DNA of 20,117 nt from a virus. Below the pieces are notes generated by a model, which made no database searches, had not been told where the DNA came from, and saw only the letters and a list, made by a program, of their open reading frames with translations. The DNA is taken from positions 1 to 20,117 of the IMG/VR virus record IMGVR_UViG_3300025645_000604. One strand, 5' to 3'. Below are positions 4,539-11,406 of this stretch, piece after piece. The translations under genes and the position numbers were made by a program. Numbering within the stretch: the stretch's first letter is position 1; every line of letters starts with the position of its first letter.

Positions 4539-6767
4539 CTAAACGAACGCTACGTCTGACAAGTCAATTGTGTCGAGTGATAGCGAAACGGTGAGCGCTG
4601 GAATGTTAAAACCGTAACAATTCCCGTCAACCCCGATGTATAAGTTTGCAACGCCTGACGGTAGACCAGTAGCAGCCAGACAGGTAACTGTTTTAATTTT
4701 AACATTAGTCGGGCGTAAATGCTTCGGTAATTGCATGAACGGGTTACCTTCGGGCGATGTCGCGCCGTCGAAGTGTACTTTACCCGCCAACTTAAACACC
4801 TTGATAGTCGGGCGTGACGTTACACCAAAACCATTGCGCATCCAGTTAGTCGGAACGCTTTCGAATGGTTGCGACTCGCTGTCATCTAAACGATGCAATG
4901 CGCCCACAAGTGATTCAGACCAACCAAGACCAAGCATCATCGCAGCATATGGTGTCGGGTGAATATTATCGACAACCATTGAGTCAGTTTGTACACCCGT
5001 TACGTTAGCGCTTAACCAGCTAGCAGTTAATGCGCCTTGGTTTTTAATCGATTGCAAGTTAATTAAACCGCCAACCGAAGCAACAGCACGTATTAATAAT
5101 GCTCGATACGTATAGCCTATTTGGTTATTTGCTGTATTTTGGCCGCCCGTTTGCCCATTGGCGTTGGCCTCGGCAAGCGAATAAAACTGTGTAGGTATTC
5201 CCACTATTGGGGTCATGCCTACCGACTTAGCGTAAGTGCAGATATCGATAATTGTCTGCGAAAAACTAGCGAAACTAGTAGACCCTTGGATATCGTTAAC
5301 ACCAACTTGAACAAGGCAATAATCGTAGCCTACACCAATTGCTTGCAATCGTGCGTACTGTTGCGTCGCCAACTCACCAGCCACTGACAGGTTATTTAAC
5401 TCAGCTAACTGCAAGCCTTGAGACTGTAAAATGCTGCTCATAAGTCTGTACGGTGAATACTGCACATCGTTGTCACTAATTGAATCACCTAGCGCAACGA
5501 TACGTAACGGTTTGCTACCACCTTTCGAGTTTGTGATCACACTGCTAAACTGACTAACCGACGTTGTGCCATTTATCTGACTAGTACCGAACATAGCACC
5601 CGTGATATTTGAGCGTGTGTTGTATGTTCCAATAACTAGGCCGTTACATAAAACACTATACTTACGTGATGAGATTATACGCACGCTCATCAATGAGTTA
5701 TTGAACAAGTCGCGTTGCTGGTTCATTAACGTATATTGAACGCCAGTAACCAATGGTGATAAACCAGCCGTTGAGTCAACGAGCATTACAGCTTGAGTGC
5801 CGCTGTTTTGTGAGTAATACGAATGCCCGTTAGCAGTCAACACACCAGCGAAGAATATACCCGGAGTTGGGTTAGATATTAAAGCAAAAGTCTCGTCGCC
5901 GACACGAGCCGCTTTTACTGCCGCGATATCTTTACCTGTTCCGCTAAACGATATCGAATCTGACACAGTGGTAATTGGTGTGATCGTATTGCTTGGGTCA
6001 GCTAAATCTATGACAACGAAATTATTACCCACTAGTGTTCGAGGCTCAGAATAAACGCCTTGACCTTGTGTGATGTTTGACAAATTAGATGATGCTAACG
6101 CACCTGTGTTTGGTTGCGTGTAATTACTAAAACCAAAGTTTTGTTGTATCTTTAAAATCTGACGATTAGATCGGACATTATTATTGGCCAATGGGCTGTT
6201 AGTTGTGCCGCCACTTGATATAACCCGAATATACACACCTTCATCGGCCACAATCTCAATTGGCGACGTGGCGGGCGTTGGGTCATCGCCGTTAATAAAA
6301 TAACCGCCGGTAACCGTTTTCGGTAAATACATCTTACCGCCGCCAACCGAATTTAAATATGCAAAATATGACGCAAACGCAGTTAAGTTGTTGGTCGTGG
6401 TTAACGATCCGTCATCGTCATCTTTACCGCCGAAGTCGAGAATACTCAACGTATCGAGTGAACGACTTTGTAAGTCACGCTCAACGCCCGTTATAACCTC
6501 GTTAATTACCGAAGTTGACGGTTTACTGAATAGTTTCAACGCCTGTAAACGTTGCGATACAAGTGCCGTATCAGGTTGACCACTTGCTACTAGTCCAGCG
6601 TCAGCCATTAGCGCCGAACTGAAACCTTCTAGGTCATTACCGCTACGCGACGTCAACGGTGTACCGTCACGTGCGCCCGGTGTCGACTCGTCTTTGAATG
6701 ACCCATAAGGGTATTCACTGTCGGCGGGTAATGCGCGCGGTGTAAATTCGTTGTAAATTTTTAACAT
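4539..6767 (-). CDS. Tail spike/fibre with beta-helix-like stalk and SGNH (GDSL) hydrolase domain (742 aa)
   Basis: Residues 1-85 form the baseplate-anchoring domain shared with the fibre at 3290. Residues about 105-165 (LDFGGKDDDDGSLTTTNNLTAF...GGGKMYLPK...GGYFING) resemble the opening of pectate-lyase-fold tail spikes. Residues about 420-625 are an SGNH hydrolase: block I GDSIS with nucleophile Ser429, Gly464 in SVAGE, block III GVND with Asn491, and block V DNIHP with Asp600 and His603. All four catalytic blocks are intact. Such domains remove acetyl or other ester groups from host capsule or O-antigen, so this is probably a receptor-modifying spike. About 115 residues of beta structure follow. 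The start at 6767 is 3 bp after the DUF2612 stop. Confidence 0.88.
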   Translation of the reverse strand: MLKIYNEFTPRALPADSEYPYGSFKDESTPGARDGTPLTSRSGNDLEGFSSALMADAGLVASGQPDTALVSQRLQALKLFSKPSTSVINEVITGVERDLQSRSLDTLSILDFGGKDDDDGSLTTTNNLTAFASYFAYLNSVGGGKMYLPKTVTGGYFINGDDPTPATSPIEIVADEGVYIRVISSGGTTNSPLANNNVRSNRQILKIQQNFGFSNYTQPNTGALASSNLSNITQGQGVYSEPRTLVGNNFVVIDLADPSNTITPITTVSDSISFSGTGKDIAAVKAARVGDETFALISNPTPGIFFAGVLTANGHSYYSQNSGTQAVMLVDSTAGLSPLVTGVQYTLMNQQRDLFNNSLMSVRIISSRKYSVLCNGLVIGTYNTRSNITGAMFGTSQINGTTSVSQFSSVITNSKGGSKPLRIVALGDSISDNDVQYSPYRLMSSILQSQGLQLAELNNLSVAGELATQQYARLQAIGVGYDYCLVQVGVNDIQGSTSFASFSQTIIDICTYAKSVGMTPIVGIPTQFYSLAEANANGQTGGQNTANNQIGYTYRALLIRAVASVGGLINLQSIKNQGALTASWLSANVTGVQTDSMVVDNIHPTPYAAMMLGLGWSESLVGALHRLDDSESQPFESVPTNWMRNGFGVTSRPTIKVFKLAGKVHFDGATSPEGNPFMQLPKHLRPTNVKIKTVTCLAATGLPSGVANLYIGVDGNCYGFNIPALTVSLSLDTIDLSDVAFV

Positions 6768-6769
6768 TG

Positions 6770-7408
6770 TTATGCCCCGAAGTATAAGCCGTAATTAGCT
6801 CGTGAGTCACCGTAACCAAACACACCGCCGTATTGCGTGATTTGAGATTCTTCCGTGTACCCTAAAAATCTAACACCTTGTGGTCTTGGTACAACGTCGA
6901 AAGTATTAAATACGAAACGTTGTACGTCGTTTAATGTACCGTCAAACGATACGCTCATCGTCATGTTTTCGTGGTCATTGACACGTATCGGTGAAATACC
7001 GGTGATATACACAAGAGCATCCACAACGCCGTCGAGTGTGGCGGGTGAGTTATTCTTTGCTATTTTAGCATTTATAAGCATTCGAAAGATAGCGTCACTC
7101 ACTTCTTGCGTGAGTATGTCACCCTCAGATTCGAACTGTGCGTCGAGTCCGCCGAACTGAGCCTCGTCACCCACTCCACCGAAATAAGTGTCAGCTTGGA
7201 AATCGACAAACGACTCGAAGCCCCTATCGATAACTACAATCCGACCAATGACGTCAAGTTGTTCGCCGACCGCCGCGTTAATATCGTAAGTATTACGTAC
7301 CATTTCATAAGCTGATTCTATTTCATCGGCTAACGACGGCGTGATGTTATACCATTTGACAGCTTTGGGTTTATCGGCGTACTGTGCGTATACTCTATTA
7401 TTAGTCAT
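6770..7408 (-). CDS. DUF2612 baseplate/tail protein (212 aa)
   Basis: Carries the hallmark N-terminal segment of DUF2612 proteins: YDINAAVGEQLDVIGRIVVIDRGF (about residues 40-63), then a partly repetitive FGG / FGGLDAQFESEGD stretch, then a helix and INAKIAKNNSPATLDGVVDALVYITG. The protein sits directly after gpJ and before the fibres, the place of gpI in P2-like phages, and probably forms the outer baseplate wedge that carries the fibres. The C-terminus (QYGGVFGYGDSRANYGLYFGA) is Gly/Tyr-rich and would contact the fibre anchor. The start overlaps the end of gpJ by 8 bp. Confidence 0.85.
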   Translation of the reverse strand: MTNNRVYAQYADKPKAVKWYNITPSLADEIESAYEMVRNTYDINAAVGEQLDVIGRIVVIDRGFESFVDFQADTYFGGVGDEAQFGGLDAQFESEGDILTQEVSDAIFRMLINAKIAKNNSPATLDGVVDALVYITGISPIRVNDHENMTMSVSFDGTLNDVQRFVFNTFDVVPRPQGVRFLGYTEESQITQYGGVFGYGDSRANYGLYFGA

Positions 7409-8606
7409 TGACAGTCACCGTGATATTACCTTCGGCCCATCGTGACAACTCGTTAAAGTCAATCGGTACTTGTCCACTGGTTAACGTATTAACGACAAGT
7501 GCCGTCACGTATGCGTTACCGTATCGACCAATCACTTGGTTAATCGGCGTGTAAATTCGCGATACGGGAACTTCTTCGCCGATGTCAAAACCTAACACGT
7601 TGAACCCACATTCAGCAGCAACTAAATCGCCCGCTGAGTAATTCAGTATTGCAGCAACGATTAACTCATCGGCGTTGTTCGGTAACGATCCGTCATTTTG
7701 AACAGTAACTGATATCACCATGTCCACATAAACAGGACGGCTGAACAATATGTCGCGTTTATTAGTTATGTATTTGTCGTAAACGTCAGGCACTGTAACA
7801 GGTGTAGCCGCCGCGTGAAGTAAACAACCAGGGTTCTTTTTGCGAAAGATAGCGAGCGCTATGTCAGCATCCGCACCGCCGTCAACGATAGCAGCTTCAC
7901 TGTGACCGGGTAATCCGTCAACGTCGATAGTGTCCGTGTCGTTCTCTAATATGATAGCGCGACGAACACCGTCAACGGCAAATATCTCACCGAGCATGTT
8001 ATCGACTTGAGCGTTACCGGGACGTGATACTGATTTCGCGCGTTCTAATCGCAACGATGAGTTGTTCTGTTGATTTGTACCAGCCGTTGCGACAGTGGCG
8101 TTCGTGACGCTTTGCCACCCACCAATGGTCGACACGATGCGAGTTAACGTTCCGATGCTCGCCTGCGTCGCTCCGTTCGTGGTACATGTGGCGTTAACTG
8201 TTGTGGTCCCGCCGACACCAATCGTAGCGTTGGCATCTGTGGCCCATTGCGTACCGTCGACACTCGATTCAACTAATTTACCTTGAACGATGACCGTGCC
8301 CGCTACACCACTGAGCGTTAATTCCACATTGCTCGGGGTGCCTTGGCTGCGTATCGTACCAGTTAGTGAACAGATCACATCTAGGTCGTAATCTTTCGCC
8401 TTGTTTGGGTCTTTCGAGTTATACGCTCGTTGACCAATCTCATCTAGGTTCGCCCATATCTCAGCGTCTGATGATAATTTCAGGCCGTCAGGTGTGGACG
8501 CGTCAAGGTTCCAATTTGCGTCGATATCTAAATATAATTGGCGCTCTTGAGCGTACCAATCATTTTGTGTCTTTAATACGTAGCCCGTCGACGTTATATT
8601 AGCCAT
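7401..8606 (-). CDS. Baseplate J-like protein (401 aa)
   Basis: Baseplate_J family, a wedge component of contractile tails. Visible landmarks are the N-terminal helix with WNLDASTPDGLKLSSDAEIWANLDEIGQRAYNSKDPNKA (about 32-70), a beta domain with LSGVAGTVIVQGKLVESSVDGTQW, then NNSSLRLERAKSVSRPGNAQVDNMLGEIFAVDGVRRAIILENDTD (about 183-228), which is the conserved family core, and IGEEVPVSRIYTPINQVIGR near the end. The length is close to that of other phage J proteins. It overlaps the wedge gene upstream and DUF2612 downstream, so translation is coupled. A separate late promoter candidate lies 35 bp upstream. Confidence 0.92.
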   Translation of the reverse strand: MANITSTGYVLKTQNDWYAQERQLYLDIDANWNLDASTPDGLKLSSDAEIWANLDEIGQRAYNSKDPNKAKDYDLDVICSLTGTIRSQGTPSNVELTLSGVAGTVIVQGKLVESSVDGTQWATDANATIGVGGTTTVNATCTTNGATQASIGTLTRIVSTIGGWQSVTNATVATAGTNQQNNSSLRLERAKSVSRPGNAQVDNMLGEIFAVDGVRRAIILENDTDTIDVDGLPGHSEAAIVDGGADADIALAIFRKKNPGCLLHAAATPVTVPDVYDKYITNKRDILFSRPVYVDMVISVTVQNDGSLPNNADELIVAAILNYSAGDLVAAECGFNVLGFDIGEEVPVSRIYTPINQVIGRYGNAYVTALVVNTLTSGQVPIDFNELSRWAEGNITVTVND

Positions 8607-8952
8607 TTGTCACTGTTAACTCCGTGTTGCCGTATGTCGTTAGTATACCAGCGTTGACGCTGTACACGCGAGTATTGATGTCGAAATCAGTGCTAAACGA
8701 CGTCAGACGGATAACGCCCTCGGTGCGTATGATACGACTTTTAATGATCGCCTCTTTACTTGATAACGTTCCCGCTTTACCAAGTATCGACTCCCACCAT
8801 GGCGTGCCGTCGGTGATATCGCGGAAATTCTCACCGAGGAATAAACGTAAACGCGTCTTAACGGTTTGCGCTATTTCCTCGACTTGTGTCGTGAATTGCA
8901 CACCGCTGGTAACGATGTCACCCGTTTCGGGGTCGATTAGTCTCACTGTCAT
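8599..8952 (-). CDS. Baseplate wedge protein, gpW/gp25-like (117 aa)
   Basis: Small baseplate protein of the Mu gp46 / P2 W / T4 gp25 type, which links sheath and wedge. Landmarks: an N-terminal DPETGDI, a helix with VEEIAQTVKTRLRLFLGENFRDITDGTPWWESILGK (about 23-58, the usual F-LGE...GTPWxxxILGK core), KSRIIRTEGV, and a beta-rich end. The order spike - wedge - J matches the standard arrangement. Four-base overlaps on both sides (8949-8952 and 8599-8606) indicate coupled translation. Confidence 0.87.
   Translation of the reverse strand: MTVRLIDPETGDIVTSGVQFTTQVEEIAQTVKTRLRLFLGENFRDITDGTPWWESILGKAGTLSSKEAIIKSRIIRTEGVIRLTSFSTDFDINTRVYSVNAGILTTYGNTELTVTNG
8642..8650 (-). promoter_or_regulatory. 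Candidate extended -10 promoter before gpJ
   Basis: On the minus strand, TG-G-TATACT (8650-8642), identical over nine bases to the candidate promoter of the sheath gene (16685-16677). It would start transcription near 8635, 29 nt before the gpJ start. It lies inside the 3' end of the wedge gene, so chance occurrence cannot be excluded. Confidence 0.35.
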
Positions 8953-9614
8953 GATGGATTACCCGATGATTCAGTCACAGGCGTTGTACCTGCTTTATAT
9001 GTTCCGGCTGCGTGTTTGTGGTCGTCGCCAACGTTAATACCGTTATGTGTGAATGACGGGGATTGAACATTAAACGATGTGAAGTCACCTTGAAAACCAC
9101 CCTCCGCGCTAATGGTCAACGACCCGATTGAATTGGCCGCTGTAATCGTGCCGTCTTTCTTCAACCAGATAAAATGCGAGCCGTCTTTATTACGGATGCG
9201 AATACCGTCGTTACCGAAACCTGTGATCACATTAGGTTGTGAACGGACGCCAGGCATAAAAACAGCGTCGCTCATGTCGTGAAAACGCATGATAGGATTA
9301 TTACCGACACCACCCGTTGTTTTCCAACCGTCAATACAACGTTGCGAGAAAAGTATTACACCTTCGTCACCCACGTTTATTTCGTACTCGAGGAAGAACT
9401 CAGCACCGCCGCCAAAATGGACAGGTACTTCGATTAGTGGCGTGGGTGTAAATATCTTACCGTTGACGTCCTTACGGACAACTCCGATTTGTATTTGGGC
9501 GTGTTGAGTTACCGGGTCAAATGCTATGACATGACCCGGTATTGACGTCGCAACGTTTTTCATCATTTCAAAAAACGAGCGTTTCGTATATTCAGTAAAC
9601 GATGCAGTATTCAT
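8949..9614 (-). CDS. Baseplate spike / membrane-puncturing protein (Gp138/gpV-like, 221 aa)
   Basis: Central spike at the tail tip. The N-terminal part (about 15-110) has the OB-fold layout of Gp138-type proteins, with VATSIPGHVIAFDPVTQHAQIQIGV, PTPLIEVPVHFGGGAEFFLEYEINVGDEGVILFSQR. The middle (GNDGIRIRNKDGSHFIWLKKDGTIT) becomes a triple-stranded beta-helix. The end holds HNGINVGDDHKH with the HxH pair (His199, His201) that binds a metal ion at the apex in P2 gpV and phi92 Gp138. The start is set at 9614: an upstream in-frame start at 9647 would begin inside the terminator hairpin. The Shine-Dalgarno is weak. It follows a terminator and the tRNA-like region, unlike its tightly overlapped downstream partners. 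Confidence 0.85.
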   Translation of the reverse strand: MNTASFTEYTKRSFFEMMKNVATSIPGHVIAFDPVTQHAQIQIGVVRKDVNGKIFTPTPLIEVPVHFGGGAEFFLEYEINVGDEGVILFSQRCIDGWKTTGGVGNNPIMRFHDMSDAVFMPGVRSQPNVITGFGNDGIRIRNKDGSHFIWLKKDGTITAANSIGSLTISAEGGFQGDFTSFNVQSPSFTHNGINVGDDHKHAAGTYKAGTTPVTESSGNPS

Positions 9615-9621
9615 ATCGTCA

Positions 9622-9630
9622 AGTGTAACA
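9622..9630 (-). promoter_or_regulatory. Weak candidate extended -10 after the terminator
   Basis: On the minus strand, TG-T-TACACT (9630-9622), directly after the terminator T-run. It could restart transcription for the spike gene, but the expected start falls at about 9615, leaving almost no leader for the ATG at 9614. Low support. Confidence 0.2.
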
Positions 9631-9631
9631 C

Positions 9632-9656
9632 AAAAAAAAGCCCTCACATAGAGGGC
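9632..9656 (-). terminator. Intrinsic terminator inside the baseplate operon
   Basis: On the minus strand, GCCCTC (9656-9651), a five-base loop and GAGGGC (9645-9640), followed by eight T (9639-9632). This is a textbook rho-independent terminator. It lies between the tRNA-like region and the spike gene, so most transcripts from the hub side should end here unless antitermination or a new promoter operates. Confidence 0.9.
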
Positions 9657-9694
9657 AAATAACGAGGAAGTCGAACGAGGGATTGCAAATTAGT

Positions 9695-9789
9695 GGGGTC
9701 GTCTAGGGTTCGAACCTAGGTCTACAGTTTTAGACGCTGCGCTTTGCCTGCTTTGGACTCTAGAAACCCTCCACTCAAGCTAACGACCC
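9695..9789 (-). tRNA. tRNA-like element 1, aberrant interior (95 nt)
   Basis: On the minus strand there is a perfect 7-bp acceptor stem (GGGTCGT 9789-9783 with ACGACCC 9702-9696) and a perfect T arm (CTAGG-TTCGAAC-CCTAG, 9719-9703). CCA is not encoded. Folded as an ordinary tRNA, the D stem GCTT/AAGC encloses an oversized 32-nt loop containing GTGG, and an anticodon arm GCAGC-GTCTAAA-ACTGT (one C-A mismatch) would read anticodon CTA, a UAG suppressor. Folded as a class II tRNA, the D and anticodon stems become poor. The anticodon is therefore uncertain. It may be a functional odd tRNA, a decaying tRNA gene, or a tRNA mimic. Confidence 0.55.
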
Positions 9790-9799
9790 ATATTTTAAA

Positions 9800-9893
9800 C
9801 GCCTCGGTTACGTCTCGCGACGTTACGTGGCTGCAAGGTGTCTGTGCCTTGCCACATGCGGACCACCTCCAGTTATGGAATGAACCATCGAAT
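9800..9893 (-). ncRNA. Structured spacer RNA between the two tRNA-like elements
   Basis: No ORF of useful length. On the minus strand there are two good hairpins. The first has stem GTGG+CAAGG paired with CCTTG+CCAC (9 bp with a 3-nt bulge; 9855-9827). The second is ACGTC-GCGA-GACGT (9823-9810), with a GNRA tetraloop. A short GG-TTCATT-CC hairpin at about 9888-9875 resembles a T arm. The hairpins suggest a folded RNA transcribed leftward. Function unknown. Confidence 0.4.
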
Positions 9894-10005
9894 GTGATAT
9901 TACAGGATTCGAACCCGTGTCCACTTGTCTATAGGATATCGCGATCCAGACTAATGATATATCGCGTTTCAACTTTCGGCCTGATTACTGCTCGGTCAAA
10001 TATCA
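9894..10005 (-). tRNA. tRNA-like element 2, aberrant interior (112 nt)
   Basis: On the minus strand, acceptor TGATATT (10005-9999) pairs perfectly with AATATCA (9901-9895), and the helix extends two further pairs outside (TGTGATATT / AATATCACA). The T arm is ACGGG-TTCGAAT-CCTGT (9918-9902) with one G-T pair. The position after the acceptor is T, as in tRNAs. The interior is too long (about 90 nt before the T arm) and does not fold into standard D and anticodon arms. Instead it holds GTCT-GGAT...ATCC-(TAT)-AGAC, an 8-bp hairpin with a 3-nt bulge, and a possible GCGAT/ATCGC stem. No anticodon can be named. CCA is not encoded. Confidence 0.45.
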
Positions 10006-10015
10006 CATTGTTAAA

Positions 10016-10244
10016 GTGTTTTTGACGGCTTCAACGTCCACTTACTGGGCTTGTTATGGTGGTATCCCTCATTTATACGGAAAGCCATTATCCATGCGCA
10101 TTTAAAACACTTCAACAATATAATAAACCGCGTGTGCGGTAACGGCTCTTTGCCAGTCAAGATTTTAAAACACCAACAACAGTCGGTTAATGTTTACCGC
10201 GTGTGCGGTAACTTGTCTGAGGCATTAACAATATCTCATCGTGA
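10016..10244. other. Non-coding region with repeated hairpin unit
   Basis: About 230 bp between tRNA-like element 2 and the stop of the hub gene, without a credible ORF on either strand. It contains two copies of a hairpin unit (ACCGCGTGTGCGGTAAC at 10127-10143 and 10196-10212), each preceded by TTTAAAACAC (10101-10110 and 10164-10173). It looks like the 5' part of the leftward non-coding transcript that ends at the terminator at 9632. Confidence 0.5.
10127..10212. repeat. Direct repeat of a 17-bp hairpin motif
   Basis: The 17-mer ACCGCGTGTGCGGTAAC is at 10127-10143 and 10196-10212 (offset 69). Each copy is itself a stem-loop, ACCGC-GTGT-GCGGT. The copy at 10127, read on the minus strand, is followed by TTTATTAT, so it might end transcription weakly. 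Confidence 0.9.
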
Positions 10245-11114
10245 CTATGGTGTCAACTCTTTATATCCTGTTATTTTAGTCGACCAAGCGTCGCCCCACG
10301 TGTCACCCGTATGCGTAAGGCGAAATATTTTATATTCACCAACGCCAGCCGATTTGGGTATGTCCACAAAATACAAATTGCTGAAGTTGAATGTGGCTAA
10401 ATCCGACTCGATGCGATACATACCACCAATGTGTAGTTTGGGATTTAAACGAACCGTTACGTCCACGCCGACTTCGGTGATTTCTGGTATGCCTTCCATC
10501 CCCGTGAACTGCGACACGACTTGTACTTCACCTTGACGTGAATAACCTTTACGTACCACGACCATTCGTTCATTTTCAATCACGTAATCGAAGTTATGCG
10601 CTTGTGCTAGCTCGTCCATATACACACGCGGGTCGCCGCTGAGGGCATAACCGAACGCATACGGATCGATATCTGCAAATTGCGCATCATCCATTACAAT
10701 CGGATAACCCATTGCTGTGACACACGAGCGGATCAACTCTGTTACTTTGGCGTTTTTACCGAGTGTTTCGTTTATCTGCGTTTGGTCGTCGACAAGTTTA
10801 CCGCCGCGACAAATTAACCGTGTTATCGTATCCGGTCCAACTCTCTCACGTAGAACGTTGTTAATTGTGCCTGTGAACAACGTATCGATTGAATCGGCAT
10901 AACCGCCACGGAACGACATTACAGTGCCACGAGTGAACGCCTTGTTCGCTGTGTCCGTACTGATATTATATAACGCTACGTCGGCGTAACTTGTATACCC
11001 GCCAAAGTCGTGTAATATCTCAAACGTACATTTAAATTGTCGCCCTTCGGTTTCCTCGATGAACGGTTCACCGTCAAGCGTCATTGACCAGCGTCGGTTA
11101 TTATAACTACTCAT
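10245..11114 (-). CDS. Baseplate hub protein, gpD/gp27-like (289 aa)
   Basis: A tail-tip hub protein that forms the ring around the spike. The sequence shows the usual pattern of phage late-control gpD-type hubs: a beta-rich N-terminal domain (RRWSMTLDGEPFIEE...FKCTFEILHDFGGYTSYADVALYNIS), FRGGYADSIDTLFTGTINNVLRERVGPDTITRLICRGG (about 68-105), a helical insert with VTELIRSCVTAMGYPIV, and FDYVIENERMVVVRKGY. The end (LTHTGDTWGDAWSTKITGYKEL) is the terminal strand motif of this family. The start overlaps the plug gene by 8 bp. It is separated from its partner spike gene by about 600 bp of structured non-coding DNA, which is unusual. Confidence 0.85.
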   Translation of the reverse strand: MSSYNNRRWSMTLDGEPFIEETEGRQFKCTFEILHDFGGYTSYADVALYNISTDTANKAFTRGTVMSFRGGYADSIDTLFTGTINNVLRERVGPDTITRLICRGGKLVDDQTQINETLGKNAKVTELIRSCVTAMGYPIVMDDAQFADIDPYAFGYALSGDPRVYMDELAQAHNFDYVIENERMVVVRKGYSRQGEVQVVSQFTGMEGIPEITEVGVDVTVRLNPKLHIGGMYRIESDLATFNFSNLYFVDIPKSAGVGEYKIFRLTHTGDTWGDAWSTKITGYKELTP

Positions 11115-11406
11115 CGTCAGACACCCACACCAAACGGTTATCGGTTCCCAGGTTATCGAGCGTTACCTCTGCGCCTGTGAAAACTAATCGACCAATGCCC
11201 GCGTTATAGTTATCAGTGATTACAGCGTTCGGTTCGAGCATGGCGCCCGATATGAGCGACACACCTTCGCGTGATATGTCCACGCTCCAAGCTGGGCCAG
11301 CTATAGTGATGTAATTAACGACAAACGTGAGTAAGTTATCACCTAACTGAATACTAAACGGCTGGTGAGCATTGCTTGCACCGTTGAGTAACGGGACGGT
11401 TTTCAT
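11107..11406 (-). CDS. Baseplate plug protein (Pam3 gp18-like, 99 aa)
   Basis: Small beta-rich protein with PFSIQLGDNLLTFVVNYITIAGPAWSVDISREGVSLISGAMLEPNAVI (about 16-64). This is the arrangement seen in the plug proteins of simple contractile tails such as cyanophage Pam3: a strand with L-GD, an aromatic strand, W-x-V/L-D, then G-x-x-L. It would sit at the tip of the tube between Dit-like protein and hub. It overlaps the Dit-like gene by 4 bp and the hub by 8 bp. Length and neighbours both fit. The family call is from recalled similarity, not a search. Confidence 0.75.
   Translation of the reverse strand: MKTVPLLNGASNAHQPFSIQLGDNLLTFVVNYITIAGPAWSVDISREGVSLISGAMLEPNAVITDNYNAGIGRLVFTGAEVTLDNLGTDNRLVWVSDDE

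Noticed and set aside
8949-9647. Spike protein start at 9647
   Set aside because: It would begin within the terminator hairpin and T-run; the ATG at 9614 is the first sensible start.
9744-10025. 93-aa + strand ORF across the tRNA-like region
   Set aside because: It crosses both tRNA-like elements and the hairpins, has no ribosome binding site, and its translation has no protein-like pattern.
10051-10536. 161-aa + strand ORF
   Set aside because: More than half overlaps the hub gene in antisense, and the rest covers the repeated hairpins. Treated as a chance frame.
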